NCBI GenBank assembly: GCA_022578965.1
Contig: MU400673.1
Coordinates: forward strand, 2,566-66,565
Reading direction: 5' to 3'
DNA: 64,000 nucleotides
DNA from: Xylaria sp. FL1777
Lineage: Eukaryota; Ascomycota; Sordariomycetes; Xylariales; Xylariaceae
Part shown: piece after piece, positions 34,319 to 49,200 of the stretch
Position numbering within the stretch: position 1 is the stretch's first letter
Layout: every line of letters begins with the position of its first letter
Translations under genes and position numbers: made by a program
Notes under the pieces: model-generated
What the model saw: only the letters and a program-made list of their open reading frames with translations
Told to the model about the DNA's origin: nothing
Database searches by the model: none

Positions 34319-34438
34319 TATTAATTATTTTTTTTATTAATTATTCTATTAATTATTTTATTGATTATTTTATTAATTATTTTATTTTATTGATTATTTT
34401 ATTATTAATTATTTTATTGATTATTTTATTAATTATTA
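34319..34438 (+). repeat. TTAATTATTTTATTGATTAT minisatellite
   Basis: Tandem array of TTAATTATTTTATTGATTAT-like units with small length changes, about 120 bases, made almost only of A and T. Confidence 0.8.
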
Positions 34439-36251
34439 TAAGTATTGCTACAATTATAGCTAATATGCTGTTTTTAATAATTTTAAATCTTAATTTAGCA
34501 TATAAATAATATTTATGTATTAATTTTTAACAGTGTTTATAAAGTAGCACTTTGCTAATTGTACTACAGATTTTTAAAAGGCTTTTATTATAAATATTAA
34601 TTATATTTTTAAATAAGCAAATAGTTTTAACTAAAAAATCTTATTTTAGCACTATATTTAGTAAAAAGTAAAAACTTTTAATTATTATTAATAAAACTTA
34701 GCTTTAAATATTTTTTTAGCTTTTAAAAAAAGTACTACATTAAAAATTATTGTTATATTTTATGTTTATAAATTATTTTTTTTTATATAGCTTTTAAAAA
34801 GCTTTTAAAGCTAGCTTTAAAAATAGTACTGCTACAAAAAAACATTTAAAGCTATTTTTTTGCTTATAAGCTTACAAAAAAAACAAAAATAATGTTTTTG
34901 CTTTTTTTGTATTTTTTAGCTTTTTTATAATTGCTTTTATTTGTTATTACTATAATAACTTAAAAAATAAAGAAATTTAAACAGTTGCTTTAATAAAATG
35001 CTATAAAATTATTAATATGTTTTTATTTAGTAGCTATTTTAAAAACTTATTATATTGGTTTTTTATAGTTTATTTTTATACTAAGCTAAAATAAAACATA
35101 TAGCTAATAGTATTTTTTGCTTATAATTTTTTTAATGCTATTTTTAGAGTTTTTTTGTAGTTTGCTTATATATATATTTTTATGCTGTTTTTTTATTACT
35201 GCTGCTATAATTTTTTTTATATGCTATTTTTTAGCTTTTAGTTCTTTGTTTTTTTTTTGTTTTTGTTTTTTCTGTTTATATTTATAGGCTTTGTTTTGCA
35301 GCATTTAATTGCTTTTTGTTTTTTTTTCTTTATGTTTTTAGTTCTTAATGTTTTTATAATGCTTGCACTAATAAAAAAAAGAAAAAACAAACTGTTTAAA
35401 ACTTTTATTGCTTTATTAAGCTTATGTTTAGCTTAATATATTAAATATATTATTGCTAAATTATTGCTTTTTTTTTATAACGTAAATAAGCTTTAAAACT
35501 ATATTATAAAGCTAATAATAACTATAAACTTTAGGTGCTTTATTTACTAAAAAAAAAAATACGTAGCATTAATAATTAAATAAAAAATAATAAGTAGCAT
35601 AAATAAGCTTATAACTAAGCTTGTAGCTTATTTAATAAGAATTTTTTTTAGAAGTAGCATTATAGCATAAAGCTATATTAATACTTAATAGTATTTTTAC
35701 TAAATATACTAATAATTTACTTTATATTAAACCTTTATATTTTTTTTTGTTTTTTTTACTATAATTACTATGTTTAATACTGCTTTATTTATTGCTTATA
35801 TTTTTATAGTTATTACTTTTTTTTTGCTTTTAATTAAAATAAAATTAAATTATATTTATTACTATAATAAAAAAAATAATAATGCTTATTTTTAGGCAAA
35901 ATGCTTATGCTAGCTAAAAGGCTAGCTATAGTAATAGTAACTTTAGCAAATATTTTTTTAGCTATAGCTACTTTTTTTTTTTAAACAATGCTTATTTTTT
36001 GCTATTTATTTATTTTAAGGGCACCTGTTTTAAAAAAAGCTAAATTTAGTGCTAATATGTTTTTTTCTTAAATAACAAAATGCTATAGCATAAAGTAAAG
36101 CTAGTTAAAGAAACTAAATTCTAGCTTTTTTTACATTTGCTTATACTAAAAATATTAGCAGAAACTTCTTTAGTACTAATTTATTTTTTTTTTATTTATT
36201 TTTTTTTTATATATATTTTTTATATATATTTTTATATATAGATATGCATTT

Positions 36252-36281
36252 TTATATATATATATATATATATAAAAACGT

Positions 36282-36325
<44 letters not shown>
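36252..36325. repeat. TA dinucleotide repeat
   Basis: Two runs of (TA)n split by a short AAAACGTGCGCA interruption. Such a stretch could extrude or pause polymerases; no gene nearby. Confidence 0.9.
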
Positions 36326-36328
<3 letters not shown>

Positions 36329-39300
36329 AATATTTATTTATTTAATAAGGTCTTATTTTTTTGCTTTATTTATTTCTTTTTACTAGATTTTATACTATAT
36401 TACTTATTATGTACTATTTAATATTATATTTCTTAATTTTTTGCAATAACGTTTTAGTAATATTTACTGCTCTTATTTAACTATTTCTTTTAATATTTCT
36501 GCTGTTTTTTTATTTATTAATGTAATAAAATATATAGCTATAAAACGGGCTAAATAAGTACGTAACTTTAGTATACTTTTTTGCTGCTAATTTTATATTG
36601 CAAAACTATTTTTTTTTTTTAAGCAAGTATATTATACTTTAGATTTTTTTTTTTTTATTGAACTAGTTTTTTTTGCTAAATATTTTGTTTTATTATGCTA
36701 AAATACTTATTTTATGCTAATTGAACTTATTAATAAATGCTAAAATAAAAATATGCTATTATATAATTTTAGTTGCTTTTATAGCTTTATTGCTAGTTTT
36801 GCTTTTTTTTTTATTTGTGTATATTTATATTTTTATACTTACATACTTAAGCACTAAGTTTTTTTTTTTTTTTTTTTTTTACTTAAGCATGCATTTATAT
36901 ATTTTTTTCTTTTTAAGTACTTTTTAATATTATATTTTGCTGCTTATATGTTTTTTTAAACAACTTTTTTGTATTATGCAATTTATAAAAATAGCATTTT
37001 TTAACTTTTGCTAAGAAGTATTATTAGCGTTTATATATAATAAATGCTTTTAAGCTTATATATTTAAAGCAAAAGCGCTTTTGTTTATTAATAACTAAAA
37101 TAGCAATTATATTTAAAAAGCTATAGTGCTTATAGTATGTTAGTAAAGCTAGCTAAACTAAAAATAAAAATATAAGCTTATGTTTTTAATATATTTAAGT
37201 GTTAAAAACTAACTGCTGTTTTTTATAGCTTTAAGATTTAAGTAAGCTTTTTTAGCTTAGCTTTTATGTTTTAAAAGTATAACTTTTTTATTAGCTGCAT
37301 TTTATAATATAATACTAATAGTATATTTAACGTAGCTTATATACGTAAAGCTACTTAAATTATTATGTATTATTTAGCTTTTAAGGTTTAATAGCGCAGT
37401 ATTAATACTTTATAACTTTTTGCTAAATTTTTTATAGCTTATATAAACTAAAAATAAAAACTAAAGCTAATTTTTATAAAAAGTACGCTTTATGTTTGCT
37501 TTAGCTTTGCTTAATTTGCTGCTAATTAATACTTTTAAAACTTTATAGCTTAAATAAATAAAAACTTTAATAATGTACTATTAGCAGTGCTTTTTTATAT
37601 AGCTATTACTTTTTTTGCTTGCTATATTAATAACTTACTGTTTTTTTTAAATATTTGCTAGCTAAGCTATTTTAAATTTACTAGTATTTAATTTTTCGTA
37701 TGTTATAATTTTTAAAACATTATTATATATTTTAATTAAATAACTTAAATGTTTTATTATTTATTTAGTAAGCTTATTTTGCTTTATAATTGCTACTTAG
37801 TTATTTTTTAATATTTAATTGCTGCTATATATTTAGCTACTGCTATATTTCTAGCTAATTAAATTTGTTTTACTTTTTATAATTAATAGCTAAACAAAGT
37901 AATTTTTTTTTATATATTATATGCTATTAAAAAATATAGCTAACTAGGCTTTTTTTGTTAAGCTAAAGCAACTAAAGCTATTAATTATGTTTTGTTTTGT
38001 TAGTTTAGTTTATTATTTGCTTTAATTTTTGCGCAAAAAAATGCATAAAAAAAGTAAAAAAAAGCAATAAAATTAAGCAAGCTTTTAAACTATGTTTATT
38101 TTTGTTTATAAGTTTATAAAACTTAGAAGTTTTTAAAGCATATATATTAGTAGTACTAAGCAGCAAAAAAAATAAGCTAATTTTTTATACTGCATTATGT
38201 TTATTTTGTTTTTTGTTAAAGCAAAAAACTATAAAGTTAGCTTTTTTTATAATATAATGCTTACTTTTATTATTTACTTTTATTAGAAACTTATATATGC
38301 TAAAATGCTACGTAATTAAAAAGTTAATTTAACGTTTTAGGTTTTATAAAAAACTATATTAGCTACTATATATTATAACTGTTTGCTAAAGCAAACATAT
38401 AATTATAAAGCTTTATTGCTAAGTAGTTTTTTTTATACTATTTTATAGTTAATAGTGCTATATATTTGTTTTATTATTATTTTATGTTTTGTTTTTTTTT
38501 TAATAGCTTTAAGTTAAAACTTTTATAACTGTAGCTTTTTTAAAACCTAAAATAATTTTTATGTTACTAAAGTTAAAGCTATAGTATTATACTTATAATT
38601 TACTATTTATTTTTTTTAATAATAATTATATTTTTTATAAAAGCTTATTATATACTTAAGAACTTATAAAGTTTTTTTTTTTTAGTAAACTATATACTTT
38701 TAAACGTTTATGCTTTTTTATTTGTTTTTGTCTTTTTTTTAAAGCTTTATGCATTCTATTAGTTTTTGCTTTGCTTTAAAACGCTTTATATACTTTATTA
38801 GTTTTTGTTCTTTTTTTAAAAGCTTTGTATATTTTATTTATATTTTTGTCCTTTTTATAAAGCCTTTTTTTTTTTTTCTAAAAAGGGTTTTTTATTATAA
38901 CGTTGTTTTTTTTATATGTTTTTATTATTGTTGTTTTTAAGAAAAAAAAATTAGTAATGTTATAATACCCTTTATAATTTGTTTAGTTGCTTTTTTATTA
39001 CGTTAGTTATTTTTAGGTCTTTTTTAGTTTGTAGTAGTTTAGCTATAAAGCTTTTTTATAGCTGCTTTTTTTTTTTTTGCAGTAAGTTATAACGCAAAAC
39101 TACGTATTAAAAAGTTTTCTTTTTTTTTGCACATTTATAAAAAGGCGTAAAAAAGCTTAAAACTTTTTTTTTATATAAAAACGCCTTTAAACTTATTTTT
39201 TTAGTGTACATTTATATTACTATAGCTGCTTTATGCTTTAGTAGCTTATTATACTTTTTAAAAGCTTTATTTTTGCTAAGCTTTTGTTTAGCTATAGTTA

Positions 39301-39890
39301 AATAGCTGCTGCTTGTTTTAATTTAAATTTATATGCTTATTTATTTTTTTTTAAGCGTAATTTTAGGTTTTTTTTTTTTTAACTACTTTTTTAGCTAAAA
39401 GTTTAGTTTTAGCGTTAGATTTTCTTTAGCTATGCTTTTTTTGTTGCTTATAGGTTTGCTTTTAGGTTAATTCTTAGCTTTTTAAGTTCTTGCGTTTTAA
39501 ATAAAAGTTTTAATTTTTATTATTATTTGTTAAATTAATTTCTTTATAGCTAAGCTTTTTATATAATGCTTACAAGCAGCAAAAAAATATTAGCTAGCTT
39601 GTTTTTATTAAAGCTTGTTTATTATGTAAGCTAATAAGCAAGCTTTTTTGCTTTATTTAATTATTTGCGCTTTTTTTGCTTTAGCATAAAAAATATTAAT
39701 GTTTTTATTTTTGTTTTTAGCATAAAAGCTACATAAGCTTTAGCTTTTTTTTTTTGCTTTTTTTTATTAGCTGCTATACGTTTTTTTTTCTTTTTATTTT
39801 TTTTTAAAAAATATTTATACTTTTAATTTTTTAAGGTTTATAACAATACATAATTAAGTATTTTAATAGCTAAAATAGCAATATATATGC

Positions 39891-40199
39891 TAAGTAAATT
39901 AAGCTAGCTTATAACATAAAAAAGCTTTAGCTTAAGTTTATTATTAATAAGTTTACTTAAAATAACACGCTTTTTAATAATAAATATGTTTATATTATGT
40001 TTAAAAGTTAAGCAAATAAGCATAAAAGCAAAGCTATTGCTTAGCTTATAGTTTTAAAGCTTCAAAAAAAAAAATATTTTAACGCATAATTTTTATAAAG
40101 CAGTATACGTTATAGTAACGTTTATATATAGCTAATTGTTTTTACATAATTTTAAAATAGCAGCAAATTATATAAATATAATAATAGCTAACATAATTA
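39891..40199 (+). repeat. Dispersed repeat, copy A
   Basis: Begins TAAGTAAATTAAGCTAGCTT and matches 41792-42174 over about 300 bases. Nearly all differences are transitions. Copy A lacks about 73 bases that copy B carries after ACGTTT. Confidence 0.85.
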
Positions 40200-40680
40200 A
40201 ACATTTAGTACTAAAGCATAAAGCTATAAGTATACTATATTAGCTACTTTTGCTTTATTAAACTTTTTTAATAATAATAAAAATAATAGCTTAAATAATA
40301 ATGTTAAAACTTTTAGTAAACGTTCTGTTATAAAAAAAGCTAAAGTTATAGTTATAATACTAATGCTTTAAAAAAATAACAGAAATATTATTACCTTTAA
40401 TTGCACTTTTATAAAAACAGTTATTAGTACTTTTATTGTTATAATAGCTTTTTAAGCTACAAACGCTTTTATTTTTAATAATAATATAAGCATTTTAGCT
40501 ATATTATTTTTTAGCAAGATGTTTAACTATAAAGCTTAAATAAGCATTGCTTATAGCATATAATATTATTTTTAGGTTATTAAACTTGCTATTAATTTAA
40601 CGTTTATAAAAAAAAAGTTTAAAACTAGCGTAAATTCTTTTTTTAGCTTTATAAATAGTTATAGCTTTAATAAAAAAAAC

Positions 40681-41221
40681 TTATAAATTTAATTAAACTT
40701 TATGTTTTATTTGCTTTTTATATTTAGCGCAATTTTTTTTGAACAGATTATAAGCTTTTATTTATGCAAACAACTTAAAGTTTAAATTATTTAGTAAGTT
40801 TTGCACGCTTAAAATAATTTATTTAATAATAATAGTAGGTTTTTAGCTATTATTTTTGTTTAAAAAGATTTATAAACTTAATTAAACTTTACGTTTTATT
40901 TGCTTTTTATATTTAGTGCAATTTTTTTTAAATAAATTATAAGCTTTTGCTTATATAAGCAACTTAAAGTTTAAATTATTTAGTAAATTTTGTATACTTA
41001 AAGCAATCTGTTTAATAGTAATAGTAAGTTTTTAGCTATTATTTTTGTTTAAAATTAAGTAGCTAAGCTTAAAGGTTTTTTGCTAAAAATATTTTAAAGT
41101 TTAGATTTTTTAATAAGTTTTGCATGCTTAAAGTAATTTATTTGTTTAATAGTAATAATAAGTTTTTAGCTATTATTTTTATTTAAGATTAAGTAGTTAA
41201 GCTTAAAGGTTTTTTGCTAAA
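40681..41221 (+). repeat. 189-bp tandem repeat, about 2.7 units
   Basis: Unit 1 starts at 40681 and unit 2 at 40870 (period 189), sharing TTATAAA(T/C)TTAATTAAACTTTA(T/C)G and the tail TTTTTAGCTATTATTTTT. A third, partial unit ends at about 41221. A longer tail, AAGCTTAAAGGTTTTTTGCT in part, follows units 2 and 3 at about 41072 and 41199. The array lies between dispersed-repeat copies A and B. Confidence 0.8.
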
Positions 41222-41791
41222 CAACTAAATAAAAAACAAATAAAACAAGTTAATAAACATAACTATTAAACTAGTATTAAAAATAGTAACGAAAGCAATT
41301 AACAAAAAGAAAAAAAAAAAGAAAAGAAAAAAAGCAGATAAAAAAAAAAAGGCTAGCAGAAAAAGCAAAAGTGCTTCTTTAGTAATTTTAAGGAATAAAG
41401 ACTTAAATAATAAAACGCTTAAAAGAAAAAAAAAGAAAAAAAAAAGCAAAAGCAGCTAATTTTGCAAACTAAAATATTTTTAATAACTGTAAATTATGTT
41501 TTATGCACTAAAGCATTTAGTAAACTTAAAAAAGAAAGCATTACTATGCTTTAAAAACAAAGCACTTCGAAAAAAGTTATTTTATTAAGAACTAAAGTTG
41601 CAGCAAAATAAAAAAAGCTTAATTATAAAAAAATAGTTTAATATTTATTATATAAAAATAAGTTTTTTTTTAATACTTTTTAAAAAAACTTAGGAATTAA
41701 TAATATTAAGCTTTTATTTATAATTATAACTTAGTAGCTATTTTTTTATAATTTAATTTTATTTTAAAAACAAACATTTTTAATAATATAT

Positions 41792-42174
41792 TAAGTAAGT
41801 TAAGCTAGCTTATAATATAAAAAAGCTTTAACTTAAGTTTATTATTAATAAGTTTGCTTAAAATAACATGTTTTTTAATAATAAACGTGTTTATAATTAT
41901 TATGTTTAAAGGTTAAACAGAAAAGCATAAAAGCAAGGCTATTGCTTAGCTTATAGTTTTAAAGCTTTAAAAAAAAAGGTATTTTAACGTATAATTTTCG
42001 TAGCAAAGCGTGCGTTATAATAACGTTTAAAAGAAGCAAAAAAAGCTATAGCTTAAGTGCTGCAAGCTTTATATACTAATAGCTAATAGTATAAATCTTT
42101 TATATATAGCTAATTATTTTTGCGTAATTTTAAAATAGCAGCAAGTTATATAAATATAATAGCTAATATAATTA
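41792..42174 (+). repeat. Dispersed repeat, copy B
   Basis: Direct copy of 39891-40199 about 1.9 kb away. It retains more G and C in places (GCAAAGCGTGCGTT where copy A has GCAGTATACGTT) and carries about 73 extra bases from about 42028. Confidence 0.85.
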
Positions 42175-45100
42175 CTGCTATAAAAAAAGCTAAACTTTAT
42201 TGCTAATATATAGCTTTTTAAAGATTATATATAAATGCAAAAATTAAAATAGAACTATTATAGTTCTTTATTTAAGCAAATAAAACAAAAGTACTAAAAA
42301 GTAAATAAAATGCACGCATAATAGCCAAAAAAAAAAAAAAGCAAAAATAAAAATATATTTAAGTATATAAAAGTAAGCAACTTAGCTAAATAAAAACAAC
42401 TAATATAGCTATTTAATTTTGCATAAAAAAATTAGCTATAAATAAACAATAAGTAAGCTAAAAATATAGTTAATATGCTTTGCTATACTTAGTAGTTTTA
42501 TAATAAGTCTTATTAATATAAATAATTATTATAAAATAACGCTATTATTATAAAATTAATAATAATAGTATATATTATATTTAACGTAATAATAATTGTT
42601 TTAGAAATATAAGTTTTAATTAAGTAAAGTAAATTAAAATATACTTATTATTTTTTTTATTTATTAATTTTATTATATATTATTTTTTTAACTTTTAGTA
42701 AAATTTATAGCAAAGTATGCAGCTGTTTGCTTAAAAACTACTATTATAAGTAAATATATAGCTATACTTAAGTATAAAAACTAATTTTTAAACTATTATT
42801 TTATATAGTATAGCAAAGCATTAAAATATAGTAGTAAGCAATAAAAAAAAAAGCTAAAAATGAGTTTTATTAGCTATATATTTTTTTAATGTTTTTAAAT
42901 AACTTAAAAGATTATATAATGCAAAATATAATATTAGTAGCAGCAAAAATATATATATAAAACTAAAAAAAAAATAAAAAAAAGGTTATTAAAAAGCTTA
43001 ATAAAATTAACATTTTAAAACATTAGTTTAATAGCATTGTTTATATTTAATATATTTTTAACAATGTAATAGCAAATTAAAAAAAATAAATATTTTTTTT
43101 TTTTAATTTGTTTTAAAGCTTTATATAACTTAAAATATATATTATAATAGTTTAGCTTTGTTAACTTAATAAATATATAATAAAATATATTTTAAGAATA
43201 GTTTTAAGATTTATATAAAAAGTTAAATATATTAGTGCAAATATAGCTAAATATAAGTAAATATAAGCAAAAACAAAGTTAAAAATAAATAGTAGTATTA
43301 TATTATATAAAGTAAATAGTAGTATAGCTATAATAATAATATATAATAAGATTTTATAATTTTTTTTAATATAATTTAATAAGCAAAAAACAGAACTTAT
43401 AGCTTAAAAAAAAAAACATTTATTGATTTATGCTAAAATATAACAAAAAAATCTATTATTTTTTTTTTTTAACTATTGCTTTTTTTTTATGGGCCTTTAA
43501 AATACTACGTTTTAAGCAACGTATAATTATAAGCAATATATTATTTTTTGTACTTTTGTTAGTTATATAAACCTTTTTATAAAAATTATGTATAAAAGTA
43601 ATAGCTTTATTATTATTATTTTTATTTAAAGCTAAATTAAGGTTAATATTATTTTTATTAGTTATTTTTAAATTAGTAAACTAAGTTAAAAATACTAAAG
43701 TATTTATATTAATAATATTAAAAAATAGCGTTATATTTAAAGCGTTTATTATTAATATTGTTGTTTTAGTAAAGCTTTAATTAAAAAATATATAAAGAAT
43801 ACTTTTAGTTTTAGCATTAATTATATTTTTGTTTTTAAAAATAAAGTGCTTAAGAAATATTAGTATAGTAAGCAACTAAATAATAAATAAGCTTTTATTA
43901 ATAAATTTTATAATCTAAAGAGTATAAAATAAAGTTTTAGTTTTTAAGTTAGCTATGTTTTTTTTAATAGTAGTTATAGTTATACTAGTATACTTTAATG
44001 CTATAGTAAATGCTAATTGTTTTTAAATATGCTTTTAGCAACATAATAGTAACGAACTAGCTATAAATAGCAAACTTAGCTTTTTAATGCTAGTAAACTT
44101 AATTATATTAGCTATAATGCAAAATATAAAGTTTTTTTTATTTTTACTAGTAATAAAAGTTATTAAGTTTATATTTTTAATATTTAAGTTTTTTTTGTTG
44201 CAATTAATAAAATTAATAATATTTATTATGTTAATATACTAGTAGTAAATTGCATTATTAAGTATTTTTTTAGCAATATATTATGTTAAGCTAAGCATAT
44301 AAATTAAAGCTAATGTTAGTACTTATTGTTTTTTGTTAATTTTAGTTAAAATAATAATAACTATAAAAGTAGAAATTAGACTTTTAGTTTTTAGGTTATA
44401 CTATAAAAAACGGATAAAAAAAAAAATTAATGCTTTTTGTTTTTATTTTTAAGTAAGTTAAATATATATATAATTTATAATACTAGTTATAATTGCTATA
44501 AAAAGCTAATGCTAATTTAGATTGTTTTGTTTAACACTAAAAATAAATATATTAAGTTTTATGAAGATTTTTGAACAATTTAAGATATTACTTATTAATA
44601 CAGTGTTTTTATTAGTTTTAAGGTAATTTATTTAAAACAAGAGTTAATATAAGCAAAAAAAAACGCATTATAATATATTAAGCTGCTTGTTATAATTATT
44701 TTACGTTAGTATATGTTTAACTAAACAGAAATAGTATTATATATTAAAGCACTATATTAACTAATAATTGTTTTTAAGTAGCTAGCAAACTTAAGTTTTA
44801 TATTATACTTTGTGTTTAAGTGGTTTTATATATTATAAGTTATATTATTAAACTAGCTTACTATTATAAAAAATAAAAAAAATAATAAAATATAGTTATA
44901 ACTTATAAAAAAAAAAGATTAGTTGCGTTAAATTTATGCTTTTAAATTTATAATAAAGTTTAAAATATTCGATAAAAAAAAATAGAAGCTATAATAAAAG
45001 GTATAAAAAAGGCAATAAAAAAACTATTATATAGTATAGTTATTTTTAGGAAAGCTATTTAATATAAGTATATATATATATATATATGCGTATAATATTT

Positions 45101-46093
45101 GTTAGAAAAATGGAAGCATACTAAAAATTATACTTTAAAATTACTAAGCATAGTATATTAAGTATAAAGCTAAAAGTTTAGCAAATAAACTAATAAAACT
45201 AGTTTTATAGATTTCGAGAAAATTTAAGGGTTATAACTTTAATATAATATTTTATGAACTTTAGTAAAAAAACATTAAACTACTTTTTTAGATTTTTAAG
45301 TAGCTAAAAAAAAATTAAAGTATAAACTATAGTAAAAGTGCTAATTATGCATAATATTTTACTTTTTATAAAACTAAAGCATTAGTTATTATTAAGCTAT
45401 TTATAACGTTTTAGTTTTAAATTAAATAGATATTTTTAATTAGGTTTAATTTATTATTAAGTGTTAAAATTACTACGTATATTAGTAAAGCTTTATAATA
45501 GTTTAGTTCACTAGTTATTAGCTTAATTAATTATTTTAAAAATACTTTATATAGATTTATAAAATTAGTTATGCAGTATTAAGCTATTTTTAAAAGTATA
45601 GTTAAGCAATAAATACTTATAAATGCTGTAATACAATTGTATAAAAAGTAACCGACTTAAAAGGTAAAAACTATAACTTAAAACAAAACTAATAAAAATA
45701 AATAAAAAAAAAACAAAAAGAAATAAAATAAAGTAATAATGCTTATGCCACTACTATTTAAAAAGCTTATATAAAGTGAGCAAATTAAACTATCGGTAAA
45801 ATTTATTACTATGTAAAAATATGTTATAATAACTTTTGTAAGTTTATAAACTTTAGAACTTTTTTTTTATTAAAACTTATAGATTTAATATTATATAATA
45901 TATAATTAAGATTTAACTGCAAACATAATGCATAAATAGCGTATACTATTTTATAGTATTATTTTATTAAAGAATTAACTTTTAAACATTAAACTAAGCA
46001 TTAGTAATATATAAATATATTAAAACAATAAAACAAAAAGCATTAATTTTTTTTTTTTTTTTAAGAGATTTAACTATAAACGTTAAGCATTGT

Positions 46094-46217
46094 TAATATA
46101 TGCTATATTATAATTTTATACTTAATAGCATATGCTATTTTGTAGCTCTATTTTATTTAGTAGCGTGTGCTATTTTATAGTTTTATACTTAGTAGCGCGT
46201 GCTATTTTGTAGTTTTA
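46094..46217 (+). repeat. 32-35-bp tandem repeat
   Basis: Three clear units beginning TAGCATATGCTATTTT (46126), TAGCGTGTGCTATTTT (46161) and TAGCGCGTGCTATTTT (46193), plus a degenerate one before them. The series CATATG/CGTGTG/CGCGTG is a transition series within one palindromic core. Confidence 0.8.
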
Positions 46218-49200
46218 TTATAATAATAAAACAGAAAGCATTAAATTTTTTATTATTTACTTATTGTTTAAAAATAAATTAGCACTTTTTTATTGTTTTT
46301 TATTTTTTTAATTTAGAAGATCTAAAAGCTATAAAACTGCGCTATACTAAATGTAATTTATTAATTATGTTATTTTTAAGGATTTTAGGCATAAGATTAG
46401 TATTAGCATATATTATTATAATATTAAAAGCATATTTAGTAAATTTTAGGTTTAAAAAAACAACAGGTTAAAACTAGATTAATCCTAGTATTTAGGTTAG
46501 AAAATTTGCATTAAGGGTTATAAATGGTTTTACTTTTTGAGCTTTTTTTATAACTAGAGTTAAGCCTTTAAAAGCTATAATAACAATTAAAACATAAAAA
46601 AAGTATAAAGTTTAATTAAATAGCTTTAAAGGTTATTTTGTTTATATATTATTAGCAATAAAATTATGTAAAATGTTGTACTTAATTAAGCAATAGTTAG
46701 TTAGTTATATAATTAATTATATTAATATAAATAATTTTATTTAGCTAGTATTTTAAAAGGTTTAAATAAATAATTGCTATTGTTTAAATATTGTTAAGTA
46801 ATTATATATTTTATATTAAATACTTTAATAGTAAGGTTAAAAAAACATAAATATTGTTTTACGTTTAAAAGGAGTTAAAGTATAGTTTTATTAAAACTTG
46901 TTTATTTTTATGCATTTATGCTTTGTATTACTATATAATACAAAGGGTTTTATAAAGCAATAAACAGCTAATGAATTATTTCGGATATAAAAGTATACAA
47001 AGCTGTAAATTAAACTAGGTTTCCTAAAAAAATTCAGAACTACGCTAACGGATGCTTTTTTGTTTAAATCTAAACGTTGTTTACTTTTAGGTTTATCGCT
47101 TAAATATTAAGATTTTATAGCTTAACTATTTGAACATAATTTAAATAGCTATTACATTTTTAAATTTAGTTTAGTGTTATACTATAGCTATTTTAAATTA
47201 AAGTATTAGTACTATTAAACTTAGCGTATTTTTTACAAGTAATAAAAACTATAAAAATGCTATATAAAAATAGTTTATATTATACTTAATTTTTAATAAA
47301 AGTAATTAATATACAACTGTTTTTTTTTTTTATTATATAATATTAACTTAACTACTATTTATATAATTAGCATAATGCTTTACTAAAGAATTAATTGCAA
47401 TATTTTTGTTGTTTAAACTTTGGACTTTTTTTAGTTTAATAACTTATTACAACATAATAATCTATGGATACTTTTACAACAGTTTATCTAAAATATAGGT
47501 TTTTAATGCTTCTAGATTTGCTAATACATAGATTATTAATATAGAAAAGCAAACTTTAAATATTTTTAATTTTGTAGCGCAGCTTATTAGTTGTTTAATT
47601 CTTTAGAATTGATTAAATAAATCTGTTTTGTTTGCAAGTTTTAAACTATAAAAACAAATGTGTTTTGTGCTATTTTTATTTCTTACGGCTAAAAGTTTTT
47701 TTTTGTTTGATTTATTAATAACGTTTAATATAACTTTAACTTTTTTATTGCTAAACTTGCCTTTTTATTATTATATAATGTTTTATTTTGCTTTAAAAAA
47801 TAATATTAGTTAAAGAAACTTTAAATTATTAGTAATTATTATGCTAAATAAAACAGTATTAAAACTTAATATGTTTAGTTTTAAGATAATTCTTTTGTAA
47901 AGTTTTATGTAATAACTATTTTATAGCACAACTTTTTATTAAAGTTGCTTATAAAAGAACTAAAGTTTTGCTTTAATACATAAATGCTATAGAAAAAAAG
48001 TATAAATATTGCGAACTACTTAGTACTAGTTCTAATTAATATAAACCGGTTTAACTTAACTATTAAGCAAAAATTATTTAATACGCATAGAATGCTATAA
48101 GTAATACTTATTTTTTTTTTAATTTTTGCGTTATTTGCTAACAATATTTATGTAATAATTTAATGCGCTAAATTAACTAAGTTAGTAATACTAATTTAAA
48201 CTAAAACAAAAATTTTGCAAAAGTTATTTAATGCTGCTTATGTTTTTTATGTACTATAAAAACCAAAAAGCAGCTTATATAAATATGCTTATTTTGCATT
48301 AAATTTATTAACGCTAAATAAATGCTAAAGTATGCTATAGCTAATTATTTTAATATAGGCTATTTTTATTAATATTTTAAAAAGCTATATTATTTTAGTT
48401 TTATAAAAAAACAATTGATCTTTTTGCATATTTTGTACAGATATATCATTAAGTTTTATACTAAAAATTAAAAACAATTAATAAATGTTTATTATTAATT
48501 AAAAAAACAAATTATGGTTTAAAAACAAAATGTTTTATGTATTGCTATTGCTTTGCTTTATGCAGTTTTTAGTTTACGTAATATTATCTAAGTTTTTTAA
48601 ATAAATATTATAAGGCTTAAACTATAAAATGCTAAAGATTTACTATATATACGTTATTAATAAGTTATAAATGCTTTAGCTTAGTTAAAAGTTAACAATT
48701 TATTATATGTAAATATTTTTATTAATAATGCAGCGTTAGCTAGTTTTTTAGTTAACAATATATTACTATTATTAATAAATAAGATATATATTCTTGCTAA
48801 AGAAAATTTTAATATTGCTTAAGCAAACTATATAACTAACTAAAACTTTATTTCTAGTGTATTAATTAAGCAACTATAAAGCTTTTAATATGTTTTTAGT
48901 ACTAAGCAGCAGTAGTAGCTTAGCTTAATAAAACAGAATAATTTAATAAAGTTTAATACATTTGCAATATTTAACAAAAATAAAAATATCTAAAGAACTA
49001 ATATTAATAAGAACGCTATTTTAAAGATTAAAAGAATTATGTTAAGCATAGGTTTTTATAGCGTTACTTTACTTAAAAGTAGTATTAATACTGCTTGTTT
49101 TATAATAAAAACTATTAATTTTACTAAAGTTAATAGTATAAAGTATTTTAAGATATAGCAGTACATTAGTTTTGCTAACTGCTTTAATAAAGATTTTTAT

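Noticed and set aside
46970..47100. Slightly less AT-rich stretch as a possible retrotransposon pol relic
   Set aside because: Conceptual translation on both strands gave no convincing reverse transcriptase or integrase motif.
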